Source: Promethearchaeota archaeon (GTDB lineage: Archaea > Asgardarchaeota > Lokiarchaeia > Sigyniarchaeales > SOKP01). From it: a stretch of 9,766 bases of DNA. The stretch is from positions 1 to 9,766 of the forward strand of contig JAUWZR010000082.1 in assembly GCA_030615235.1 (NCBI GenBank). The letters run 5' to 3'. Under the pieces are notes generated by a model. It did no database searches and was not told the DNA's origin. It worked only from the letters and a program-made list of their open reading frames with translations. Made by a program: the position numbers and the translations under genes. Positions 1-6,145 of this stretch are shown piece by piece. Numbering within the stretch: position 1 is the stretch's first letter; each line of letters opens with the position of its first letter.

Positions 1-577
1 TCTTTTTTTCAGGGACCCATAACCAAATTGAATCGTCAGTTTCACCTATATCGTGGTAAATCTTGAAATTTACATTACCTAATTTAAATGAGTATGCAGA
101 TTCATTTCCTTTAAGAATAATGGTAGGGTCTAATGTTTCGCGAGCAGAAACGACAGCATCTCGTCCCCTACCACTTACTGAGGCAAATTGTTGCTTATTT
201 ATCCAATCGTGATATTTTCCCAGAATTTCGTATTTCTCAAATCGCCTGATACAATTCTCATGAGCAATTACTTCGGGCATGTCCCAACCTTTTTTTCTTA
301 CTTCTTCTATAAAAGGACCATAGCCAAAAGCGTGATCAAAATGCCCATGTGAATAGATAATGTATTTAACAGGTTTATTAGTAATGCTCCTTACTCGATC
401 GAAAGTTTTTTGGGCGAATTGCCTAATTGGAACATCAAAGATCACTAACCCTTCTTTTGTATCAAAAACACAAGTATTTGCCATGCTTGGGATAAAAATA
501 CAGGTATCTTTTTCAAAAGTGGATCCTTGATACCATCCAAACCAATCATTCATATCGGTAGTTATTTTTCTTACCAT
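1..577 (-). CDS. MBL-fold metallo-hydrolase, alkylsulfatase-like (3' end outside window)
   Basis: The first 192 codons of a metallo-beta-lactamase-fold hydrolase are present and the gene runs off the left edge. The zinc motif is visible as HGHFDH (residues 77-82), and a likely third metal ligand is His175 in the YHDIGETDD segment. The AHENCIRRFEKY stretch (105-116) and the ETDDSIWLWVPE block (179-190) resemble the MBL branch that includes SdsA1/BDS1-type alkyl sulfatases; that is a family resemblance, and substrate cannot be told. No signal peptide is seen, so it is probably cytoplasmic. The ATG at 577 is preceded by AGGGGAT (584-590, six bases away), which could serve as a ribosome site, with TATA-like AT stretches at 601-610 and 641-648. 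The fold is secure; the sulfatase-like specificity is a guess. Confidence 0.85.
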   Translation of the reverse strand, partial: MVRKITTDMNDWFGWYQGSTFEKDTCIFIPSMANTCVFDTKEGLVIFDVPIRQFAQKTFDRVRSITNKPVKYIIYSHGHFDHAFGYGPFIEEVRKKGWDMPEVIAHENCIRRFEKYEILGKYHDWINKQQFASVSGRGRDAVVSARETLDPTIILKGNESAYSFKLGNVNFKIYHDIGETDDSIWLWVPEKK

Positions 578-675
578 AAGTTAATCCCCTATCATTTCAA
601 ATTTTTTATAGAAAATAAACAAAGCTTTTTTAAATTATTCTTATAAAGAAGACGAGAGTGTTAAATAGAATTTAG

Positions 676-690
676 AAAAAAAAAAAAAAA
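676..690 (-). terminator. T15 tract after the membrane-protein gene
   Basis: An uninterrupted run of 15 A on the plus strand (T15 on the minus strand) begins 12 bases beyond the stop codon of the membrane-protein gene at 702. Archaeal RNA polymerase terminates on U-tracts without needing a hairpin, so this is the likely end of that transcript. It isolates the gene from the downstream hydrolase at 1-577. Confidence 0.6.
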
Positions 691-701
691 GTTATATTTG
701 T

Positions 702-1283
702 TTATTCTGATTTTTTACGCCATACCGTCAAATAATAAATAAGGACAATAATACAAATAGGGATTCCAAATATAATTAGTATCCACATTAACGCTAAGAA
801 GCATCTAGAAAGCCAATAGGTATATGGTAAACTCCCAAATGTCGTGTAGTAATTTCCTTCTACTCCAATATAAATACAATATACAATAAAGATGAAGAAG
901 CTACCACCACCACCCCCTCCTGCATTTCTTTTGTTATGTGTTTTTTTCTTATCTCTGGCTTTAAATTCTTGTTTCTCTTCATCTGGTAATCTACTCCACC
1001 AGATATATCCTCCTACTCCAAAAAATAATCCGGCTGGAATCCCCACAAATAACAATTCCCATAAGATAATGAGAATAGTAAATCCAACAATCCAATCCAG
1101 GTTCCAGTCACCAACGAATGCTGTACCATATGCTCCAATAGGGGATGTTTCTATAAACCAAATTAACACTAAAAGTGCCCCAATAAAAGCACATATACAA
1201 GCAACAATTACAACTACGAGTAGTATCCAATGCTTCTTTACAAATCCTTTCCAATAAGCCTCTTCGCTTAATTCTTCACTCAT
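702..1283 (-). CDS. Four-helix membrane protein with Gly6 run, unknown function
   Basis: A 193-residue integral membrane protein. Hydrophobic segments lie at about 19-43, 64-93, 127-141 and 158-187. A charged loop (99-120, LPDEEKQEFKARDKKK onward) runs directly into six consecutive glycines (122-127) that open the third helix. Both ends are charged and there is no catalytic motif. The pattern (WxGF N-terminus, LPDEE loop, Gly-rich stretch, then a VEGNYYTTFGSLP-like loop and a final helix) resembles an uncharacterised archaeal membrane family I have seen, but I cannot name it or assign a role. The ATG at 1283 follows AAGGTT about ten bases upstream, a weak ribosome site. The gene is followed by a T15 terminator and preceded by a decayed frame, so it is probably transcribed alone. 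Confidence 0.75.
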   Translation of the reverse strand: MSEELSEEAYWKGFVKKHWILLVVVIVACICAFIGALLVLIWFIETSPIGAYGTAFVGDWNLDWIVGFTILIILWELLFVGIPAGLFFGVGGYIWWSRLPDEEKQEFKARDKKKTHNKRNAGGGGGGSFFIFIVYCIYIGVEGNYYTTFGSLPYTYWLSRCFLALMWILIIFGIPICIIVLIYYLTVWRKKSE

Positions 1284-1302
1284 AAGATTTAACCTTTAAA
1301 TT

Positions 1303-1557
1303 TTAGAATTTTCTAATTAGATTTCCATTTACTTCAGATAATACTGAAATAAAAATGTTAACAAAGAAGAATAAGTTCCATCTATTAATAAGCATTTCCC
1401 AATTGCCATTTTCATCATTCACATATCGATGTATGGGATCATAAGCAAAGAAAAAAGTCTCTTAGAGCCACTGAATTCCTAATGGTTTTCGTGCTGGAAT
1501 TCTTTTATACTTTATATCTGGATACCCATTGTTATGGCAATCCCCAAATATGCCCTC
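1303..1557 (-). pseudogene. Decayed reading frame with one in-frame stop, unknown origin
   Basis: One minus-strand frame stays open for 84 codons except for a single TAA at 1462-1464, and it ends in TAA at 1303-1305. The first part reads EGIFGDCHNNGYPD and so on for 31 codons. After the stop it continues ETFFFAYDPIHRYVNDENG and further, 52 codons in all. The upstream boundary is another TAA (1558-1560) and there is no good start codon. Composition, with frequent Asn, Trp, Tyr and Asp, looks protein-like, and the region fills an otherwise empty 300-base gap. I do not recognise the family. It is best read as a fragment of a dead gene, or chance openness in AT-rich DNA; TAA readthrough is unlikely. 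Confidence 0.35.
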
Positions 1558-1583
1558 TTAACTTAAATGATTAAAGAAAATTA

Positions 1584-2705
1584 TTAGATTTGAATTTTTT
1601 CAGCTCTTGCCAATTCTGCTTTTTTATCCATGATTTTTACATAAGTTGAGTAAGTGTTTTTCGGAGGAAGCGTTTCCTCTTCTTTCCTAAAAAGCTTCAT
1701 TGCTTCTGAAGTACAAGTAGGAACGCATACTCCACATCCAATACACCTTCCTTTATCTACTTGCGCGATATTGTCTTCAATATTAATGGCATCCAAATTG
1801 CATCTATCCTCACAAATTCCACACCCTATACATAAATCAGGATCAACTTCAGCATAAAAATTAGTGGCGAACAAATGTGATAGACCAGGAAACTGTTTTT
1901 GGCTTGTTAGTACTCCACAGCAACAACCACAACAGGTACATATATTCATTGGCCTCTGAGAATTTCCAGGTTGAAGCACTAATCCATCTTCTTCTGCTTT
2001 TTCTAAGATTTTAAATGCTTCTTCTTTCGTAATTTCCCGAGCTAGACCTTTTTCTATAGAAATCCTAGCAGCGGTTCTAAATGCAAAGCAAGATTCGGTT
2101 AATTTTGTCTTTGTGCATGGTTCTCCTATGAGATCTGCCCCCTTTCGACAGATACATTCCATAACAGCAATTGGTTCTCCAATATTTTCAATAACTGCTT
2201 TTAAATCGTCGTATTGAGCAATTGACTGTTCATAATTAACAGACTGATCTAGAGGTATGACACGTAATTGTGGAACGCCCGAACTATTATATTCATTAAA
2301 AAACGCTTCATGAAAGTATTGATGAACATCTTTAAAAAACTCAGGTGTTAGCCTATTCAATTGATATTCAAACATACCAACTGCCAAAGGGGCACTAGCG
2401 TAGTATTTAACTTCTCCTTCTTCTTCCTTTACCATCCCCCGATTAATTAAACCCTTAAAATACATATCATCTAGCTTTATCTCTAATTCTTCTAAAGAGA
2501 AACCACTTTTTTTCAATCTCCTATGAATTTTTCTTAGTGGATCTGCATTAAATTTCAATTTTAATGCGATTTTGGCTTGTTCGTGAGTAAAAAGATGCTT
2601 CAAAATTTTAATTTCAATTCCAGATTCTGTAGCTGGATAACCAACTGGCATCTTATCAAGATGCTTCTGTAATTCTCGATATACATCTAATTTTTGATCG
2701 TTCAT
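1584..2705 (-). CDS. Cys-rich 4Fe-4S dicluster ferredoxin-domain protein with N-terminal helical domain
   Basis: A 373-residue, probably cytoplasmic iron-sulfur protein. The C-terminus holds two classical [4Fe-4S] motifs: CIGCGICEDRC (Cys292, 295, 298, 302) and CIGCGVCVPTC (Cys321, 324, 327, 331). Two further cysteine groups lie ahead: Cys184, 186, 197 and 206 (CICRKG...EPC...ESC) and the dense CTCCGCCC (Cys256, 258, 259, 261-263), which could hold another cluster or metal. The N-terminal 110 residues look helical and winged-helix-like, ending in a KYYASAPLAVGMFEYQ-like segment. Similar proteins occur in anaerobic archaea and syntrophic bacteria, where an electron-transfer or redox-sensing role is assumed; no catalytic subunit is adjacent. 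A TATA-like box (2728-2736) sits about 27 bases from the ATG, implying a leaderless mRNA. It diverges from a Cys-containing regulator that may control it. The last 20 codons recur in a fossil copy at 3622-3721. Confidence 0.88.
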   Translation of the reverse strand: MNDQKLDVYRELQKHLDKMPVGYPATESGIEIKILKHLFTHEQAKIALKLKFNADPLRKIHRRLKKSGFSLEELEIKLDDMYFKGLINRGMVKEEEGEVKYYASAPLAVGMFEYQLNRLTPEFFKDVHQYFHEAFFNEYNSSGVPQLRVIPLDQSVNYEQSIAQYDDLKAVIENIGEPIAVMECICRKGADLIGEPCTKTKLTESCFAFRTAARISIEKGLAREITKEEAFKILEKAEEDGLVLQPGNSQRPMNICTCCGCCCGVLTSQKQFPGLSHLFATNFYAEVDPDLCIGCGICEDRCNLDAINIEDNIAQVDKGRCIGCGVCVPTCTSEAMKLFRKEEETLPPKNTYSTYVKIMDKKAELARAEKIQI

Positions 2706-2727
2706 AAAAAGTATTTATTCTATTTTC

Positions 2728-2736
2728 TATATAAAT
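2728..2736 (-). promoter_or_regulatory. TATA box of the ferredoxin-protein gene (leaderless)
   Basis: ATTTATATA on the minus strand has its centre about 27 bases upstream of the A of the ATG at 2705. That is the normal archaeal TATA-to-start-site distance, so transcription would begin at or next to the start codon. No Shine-Dalgarno sequence lies between them. Confidence 0.5.
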
Positions 2737-2761
2737 CTATTGAATTTACTATAAATATATA

Positions 2762-2775
2762 TAGTTATATAACTA
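2762..2775. promoter_or_regulatory. 14-bp perfect palindrome between divergent promoters (candidate operator)
   Basis: TAGTTATATAACTA equals its own reverse complement over all 14 bases. Its centre is about 36 bp from the ferredoxin-gene TATA box and about 42 bp from the regulator-gene TATA box. That position suits a dimeric winged-helix repressor or activator acting on both genes. The region is AT-rich, so a chance palindrome is possible, but 14 perfect bases midway between two promoters is notable. Confidence 0.4.
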
Positions 2776-2807
2776 ATTATTAAATATATTCAAAAGTTTA
2801 ATCGGTC

Positions 2808-2814
2808 TATAAAT
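2808..2814 (+). promoter_or_regulatory. TATA box of the winged-helix regulator gene (leaderless)
   Basis: TATAAAT is centred about 23-26 bases before the ATG at 2834. This predicts initiation at the start codon itself. The bases just ahead of the ATG (GCAGAAAAGTAATTGTT) contain no ribosome-binding site, which fits a leaderless message. Confidence 0.5.
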
Positions 2815-2833
2815 TAGCAGAAAAGTAATTGTT

Positions 2834-3604
2834 ATGGAGAAATTTGAAACTAGATTTGATAATCTTGATGATAGCTTAGAAGTATTAAATAAAAAAATAG
2901 TTTTTTTACAAGATATAATCTTGAATTTGAAAGAAAAATTTGAAATTATAAATAGAAATAACATAACACAAGAATTTCTCGTTCAATTAACTACTGAAGC
3001 TGATAAAAACTTTGATCATTTCTTAAAAGAAAGACCAACTCACTGTCATATTACTGATAAATGTACTACCATCGCGGAAAAAGCTATCTTTAAGATATTA
3101 AGAATTTTTATAGATAGTGGTCCCTCAGAAGCACTAGATTATATTAAAGATTTTAGGAACAAAGCAATGAAACTATCTAAAGAAGAAAATTGCCCTGATA
3201 AAATGTGTTTTAATAATATTTATAATATTTTCAAAACTTTAGCGAATTTAATTAATACATCTTTCGATTCTTCACTATCTAGGACTAAAGAATTAATATC
3301 AATAGGTTATGAATTAAGCTTTGAGGAAGGAGCCGAAGGAGAGCTCTGTAAATTAATAGCCCCATTATCGAACGAAAAAAGACTTGTAATTTTGAAAATA
3401 CTTAGCAAGGGAGGAAAATATTATACTCAATTAGAAAAAGAAATTGGCATAAAGGGAGGACATTTGATTCACCATCTTAAAAGTCTCATGGGTGTAGGTT
3501 ATATTGAAAAGTCTGAAGGAAAATATATGATATCTATTAATGGATTAATGATCTTAAGATTTCTAAGTAAATTAAAATTAGAAATTACTAATTTGAAATC
3601 TTAA
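2834..3604 (+). CDS. Winged-helix (ArsR-like) regulator with coiled coil and Cys-rich middle domain
   Basis: A 256-residue probable transcription regulator. Residues 1-40 form a heptad-rich helix likely to be a coiled coil for dimerisation. The middle contains two cysteine pairs, CHITDKC (71 and 77) and CPDKMC (120 and 125), plus flanking His70 and His72; these could bind a metal or Fe-S cluster, an inference from spacing only. Residues 173-245 form a winged helix-turn-helix: LIAPLSNEKRLVILKIL is the typical ArsR-type entry helix, and GGKYYTQLEKEIG then KGGHLIHHLKSLMGVGYIEK supply the HTH and recognition helix before the wing. This architecture is common among archaeal ArsR-like regulators. 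It diverges from the Fe-S protein gene at 1584-2705 with a palindrome in between, so redox- or metal-dependent control of that gene and itself is the simplest reading. Confidence 0.82.
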   Translation: MEKFETRFDNLDDSLEVLNKKIVFLQDIILNLKEKFEIINRNNITQEFLVQLTTEADKNFDHFLKERPTHCHITDKCTTIAEKAIFKILRIFIDSGPSEALDYIKDFRNKAMKLSKEENCPDKMCFNNIYNIFKTLANLINTSFDSSLSRTKELISIGYELSFEEGAEGELCKLIAPLSNEKRLVILKILSKGGKYYTQLEKEIGIKGGHLIHHLKSLMGVGYIEKSEGKYMISINGLMILRFLSKLKLEITNLKS

Positions 3605-3621
3605 ATTACTAAAGAAAATTA

Positions 3622-3721
3622 TTAAATTTGAGTTTTTTCAGCTCTGGCCACTTTTGTTTTTTTATCCATAATTGTCATATAGGTTGAATTCTCGATAATA
3701 ATCAATATTTTCTTGTTCCAT
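3622..3721 (-). pseudogene. Internally deleted fossil of a second ferredoxin-protein gene
   Basis: Read on the minus strand, the end of this segment encodes TYMTIMDKKTKVARAEKTQI then TAA. It matches the last residues of the intact Fe-S protein (TYVKIMDKKAELARAEKIQI). Over 80 aligned bases (3611-3690 against 1573-1652) I count about 67 identities, continuing 11 bases past the stop. The other end starts with ATG at 3721 and reads MEQENIDYYREF, comparable to MNDQKLDVYREL at the intact N-terminus, sharing the 11-mer TATCGAGAATT. The two parts meet out of frame near 3688-3692, so some 340 codons are missing. The small frame that remains (19 codons, stop at 3662-3664) is unlikely to make a useful product. 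The C-terminal homology is strong; the N-terminal match is shorter and less certain. Confidence 0.7.
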
Positions 3722-3796
3722 ACAATATAGCAATAGTTCCTAATTTAAAAGGTTGATAATTATGTTTTTTAAGGTTGAGGTATTGATTGTGTATTT

Positions 3797-4762
3797 TTAC
3801 TTGTTGTAATCTTTCCATTCAGGAGGGACTTTAGATACTTTTTCTCGCCCTGTAGGTTGATAGACTTTTTTTCCTAAAGGTCTTATTTTTAAATCACCAT
3901 CAAAAAATTGTGTAATTCTTTGCCTAGCTATTTTAATATATTCCAATTCTTTATCTACACCGATAACCTTTCGAGAATGCTTTAATCCCGCAACTAAAGT
4001 CGTTCCTACACCGCAAAATGGATCTAAAATATAATCTCCTTTATTTGTGAAAGCAAGAATACATCTCTCTACTAGTTCTACTGGAAATTGGCAAGGATGA
4101 ATAGTTTTTTCTGGATGGTTAGATTTAACGTTAGGAAACTCCCAGAAAGCAGTCATCCAATCATCTTCTAATATTTTCCAGACATCCGAAGGATTTTTTC
4201 CTAATGGGTTTCCAGAAAGCTTACCCTTATTTGGTCCCTTATATGCGCGTTTTCCGGGATATTTGGCTGGTACTCTTATCGAATCTAAATTGAAAACATA
4301 ATTATCTGTTTTTGTAAACCATAGAATTGTCTCATACCTTCCAGAAAATCGATTCTTACAATGTAGTCCATGTCCAAAATGCCATACAATTCTATTCCTC
4401 AACTTCATACCTATTCTTTTGAAAATATCGTAAAAAAAGATATCTAAAGGATAAATTTCACCATTATTTACATAATTTCCAACTTCCCAACAAATACTTC
4501 CTTCACTTTTAAGTTTGTCATGAAGATGCCTAATGATAATTTCTTGATTTTTTAAATATGCTTCTAATGTTGCTTTTTCCTCGTAAATTTTGCCAATATT
4601 ATAAGGAGGTGAGGTCACGATTAAATTTATGCTGTTATCAGGCACAGTTTTCAAGAATTTTAGTGAATCTCCATGATGCAAAATGATCTTCCTTTCTCTA
4701 GCAAATTCAGTATAAATTTTATGAGTTTCTGAATCAGAAGTCATCTTTTTTTCTGTTGTCAT
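3797..4762 (-). CDS. DNA methyltransferase, N4-cytosine/N6-adenine type, beta motif order
   Basis: A 321-residue amino-methyltransferase acting on DNA with S-adenosylmethionine. The catalytic motif IV TSPPY (50-54) comes first. The HPCQFPVELVERCI helix (222-235) and the SAM-binding motif I DPFCGVGTT (247-255), followed by VIGVD (266-270), come near the C-terminus. This is the beta order. TSPPY is more usual in N4-cytosine enzymes, DPPY in N6-adenine enzymes, so N4-cytosine is favoured but not proven. The central target-recognition part (about 130-215) holds a conserved-looking RFSGRYETILWFT block. Length is normal and the gene looks intact. The ATG at 4762 is used; Met7 is an alternative. A TATA-like box at 4791-4800 predicts a leader of about seven bases. 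No endonuclease gene lies alongside, so this looks like an orphan methylase. Target sequence cannot be read from the protein. Confidence 0.9.
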   Translation of the reverse strand: MTTEKKMTSDSETHKIYTEFARERKIILHHGDSLKFLKTVPDNSINLIVTSPPYNIGKIYEEKATLEAYLKNQEIIIRHLHDKLKSEGSICWEVGNYVNNGEIYPLDIFFYDIFKRIGMKLRNRIVWHFGHGLHCKNRFSGRYETILWFTKTDNYVFNLDSIRVPAKYPGKRAYKGPNKGKLSGNPLGKNPSDVWKILEDDWMTAFWEFPNVKSNHPEKTIHPCQFPVELVERCILAFTNKGDYILDPFCGVGTTLVAGLKHSRKVIGVDKELEYIKIARQRITQFFDGDLKIRPLGKKVYQPTGREKVSKVPPEWKDYNK

Positions 4763-4790
4763 CGTTATTCTTAATAAGTGAAGGATAAGA

Positions 4791-4800
4791 AATATAAATA
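4791..4800 (-). promoter_or_regulatory. TATA box of the beta-order DNA methyltransferase
   Basis: TATTTATATT on the minus strand lies about 33 bases from the ATG at 4762, giving a predicted leader of roughly seven bases. A small 13-bp inverted repeat, TGACT-TCT-AGTCA (4805-4817), sits immediately upstream of this box and could be a protein site, though it is short. Confidence 0.4.
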
Positions 4801-4912
4801 CTATTGACTTCTAGTCAGATTTTATAAATTAAGTTATTTGTTAAGCCTTTATCAAAATTGCATTTCTTCTTTTTTTCTTTCTGACTCAAAATTAAACATG
4901 TTCGAATTTAGG

Positions 4913-4920
4913 TTTATAAA
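4913..4920 (+). promoter_or_regulatory. TATA box of the cupin gene
   Basis: TTTATAAA on the plus strand predicts initiation near 4943 and a leader of about 36 bases before the TTG start at 4979. Within that leader only a weak GATGTGA (4967-4973) resembles a ribosome site. Confidence 0.4.
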
Positions 4921-4978
4921 CACTTTACAATTATACTTATTAAATAATCATTAAAATTGAAAAGTAGATGTGAAATAA

Positions 4979-5314
4979 TTGAGTGAACATAGTCATAATA
5001 AAGAAAATCCCGAAATTCTAAATTTAGATAGTCTACTTGACTATCAAGAAGGGTCTGTTGTAAGTAGAATGTTGGTAAACAAAAAAATTGGGACAGTTAC
5101 CTTATTTTCGTTTGATGATGGTCAAGGATTAAGTGAACACACTGCCCCATTTGATGCTTTAGTATATATTTTTGACGGAAAAGTAGAAATAATGATTTCA
5201 AAAAAAACATACATATTAGAAAAAGGGCAGATGATTAATATGCCTGCTAACGAGCCTCACGCCCTTAAAGCCCTGGGCCGGTTTAAAATGATGCTGATTA
5301 TGGTTAAAACATAG
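4979..5314 (+). CDS. Small single-domain cupin protein
   Basis: A 111-residue protein consisting of one cupin beta-barrel. Motif 1 is GLSEHTAPFDALVYIFDG (50-67), in which His54 is kept but the usual second His and Glu ligands are replaced. Motif 2 is GQMINMPANEPHALKA (83-98), with Pro89 and His94 at the expected places. The same LSEHTAPFDA/MPANxPHALKA pattern marks a widespread family of tiny cupins of unknown role in bacteria and archaea, so a metal or ligand-binding function is likely but no reaction can be assigned. The start is TTG at 4979: a stop codon (4976-4978) precedes it in frame, and the next ATG (residue 31) would cut into the barrel. The gene is convergent with the gelsolin-like gene and is followed by a strong T-rich tract. 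Confidence 0.85.
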   Translation: MSEHSHNKENPEILNLDSLLDYQEGSVVSRMLVNKKIGTVTLFSFDDGQGLSEHTAPFDALVYIFDGKVEIMISKKTYILEKGQMINMPANEPHALKALGRFKMMLIMVKT

Positions 5315-5325
5315 AAAATAAGTGA

Positions 5326-5343
5326 TTTTTTTCTTTTTTGTTT
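5326..5343 (+). terminator. T-rich terminator after the cupin gene
   Basis: T7-C-T6-G-T3 begins 12 bases beyond the cupin stop codon. This is the usual archaeal U-tract terminator form, and there is no obvious hairpin. Confidence 0.55.
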
Positions 5344-5349
5344 ATCTTT

Positions 5350-5359
5350 AAAAAAATAA
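5350..5359 (-). terminator. T-rich terminator after the gelsolin-like gene
   Basis: An A-rich run on the plus strand (A7 then TAAA) gives TTTATTTTTTT on the minus strand shortly after the stop codon at 5378. With the opposing cupin terminator it would separate the two convergent transcripts. Confidence 0.4.
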
Positions 5360-5377
5360 AACTATATTTCTCTATTA

Positions 5378-6145
5378 TTATTTTTTCTTTTTCTCCAGAA
5401 ATTGTTGTTCAATCAGAATATCCATCTGAGCATTCAACCAACACAACTCATCATAAGTGCTAGATGAATTAAACACTTCCTCTGCCATTTTACGAATGTC
5501 TTCAAGTGAAGGCATTTCAAACCTTACATTTTGAATAATCTCGGCTAAAAGCCAGCATAAATCATTATATGAATATTTTTTTAAAGAGAGATAATAAGCA
5601 GCTTCTTTGATTTGAGATTCTAAACCAATTTCTTCATCGTCAATAGACAATACATCTTTTTCTGTAGATTCCTTAGCTTCAGCTTCATTTTCTTCTCTTT
5701 CTATGACATTTGCTCTGTGCTTTTTTAGCTGCGTTAACCATGCAAACACTCCGGTTTCAATGTCTTCCTTTTTAATCTCTGGGGTTTTAGTTTCTGGAGG
5801 GGATGATACGACTTCTTTAGGTGCTAATAATACTAGCTCGGGTCTGCGTCCAGTTGATTTACCGGGTATAAGTCCCTTTTTTAATTGATCCATCATCGAT
5901 AAGAACGATCCATATTCCCGCTTTTGCATCATTATTAGTATCTTACACGCACCTCCACGATCTTTATCAAATCTCCTAGCCCATGCTGCTGTGAGGTCTT
6001 TTTTATATTGGGGAACTTTTAGCCCTACCCAGATGTATAAAGTGTTTTTCTCAATGTCATCAATGAGAAAAACTTGTTGTTCATCAAAATCTAATTTACT
6101 CAGATCGATTAAATTTCCTTTTTCATCAAGACTATATAAATTCAA
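5378..6145 (-). CDS. Gelsolin-like domain protein with duplicated C-terminal helical module
   Basis: A 255-residue soluble protein. The N-terminal 95 residues fit one gelsolin-like domain: QVFLIDD (24-30), LYIWVG (36-41), then a helix with AAWARRFDK (53-61) and a KILIMM strand (68-73). Gelsolin domains bind actin and calcium in eukaryotes, and Asgard archaea encode many gelsolin-like proteins beside actin homologues. An acidic, Pro- and Glu-rich linker (about 110-175) follows. The C-terminus carries two related helical units: SYNDLCWLLAE (192-202) and TYDELCWLNAQ (230-240), about 38 residues apart. It ends in a Lys-rich tail. The start is TTG at 6145; an in-frame TAA is five codons upstream and no ATG is available. 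It could bind actin-like filaments or be a partner-binding adaptor; calcium ligands cannot be confirmed by eye. Confidence 0.72.
   Translation of the reverse strand: MNLYSLDEKGNLIDLSKLDFDEQQVFLIDDIEKNTLYIWVGLKVPQYKKDLTAAWARRFDKDRGGACKILIMMQKREYGSFLSMMDQLKKGLIPGKSTGRRPELVLLAPKEVVSSPPETKTPEIKKEDIETGVFAWLTQLKKHRANVIEREENEAEAKESTEKDVLSIDDEEIGLESQIKEAAYYLSLKKYSYNDLCWLLAEIIQNVRFEMPSLEDIRKMAEEVFNSSSTYDELCWLNAQMDILIEQQFLEKKKK

Noticed and set aside
892..1257. Plus-strand open frame with a Pro7 run
   Set aside because: It is antisense to the four-helix membrane protein; the proline run is only the reverse of that gene's glycine codons, and the rest has no domain.
1654..1857. Plus-strand open frame over the ferredoxin gene
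   Set aside because: Shadow of the cysteine-rich coding region on the other strand; low-complexity His/Pro/Ser translation.
2773..2964. Minus-strand open frame of 63 codons over the regulator start
   Set aside because: Covers the promoter region and coiled-coil codons of the regulator in antisense; Phe/Ile/Asn-rich without motifs.
3662..3721. 19-codon frame starting MEQENIDYYREF as a genuine small gene
   Set aside because: Explained better as the surviving N-terminus of a deleted Fe-S paralogue that runs out of frame into its own C-terminal codons.
4805..4817. TGACT-TCT-AGTCA inverted repeat as a methylase operator
   Set aside because: Arms of only five bases are expected by chance at this length, so it is mentioned with the promoter but not claimed as a site.
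5703..5888. Plus-strand open frame over the gelsolin-like gene
   Set aside because: Antisense to a well-supported coding region and lacking any recognisable domain.
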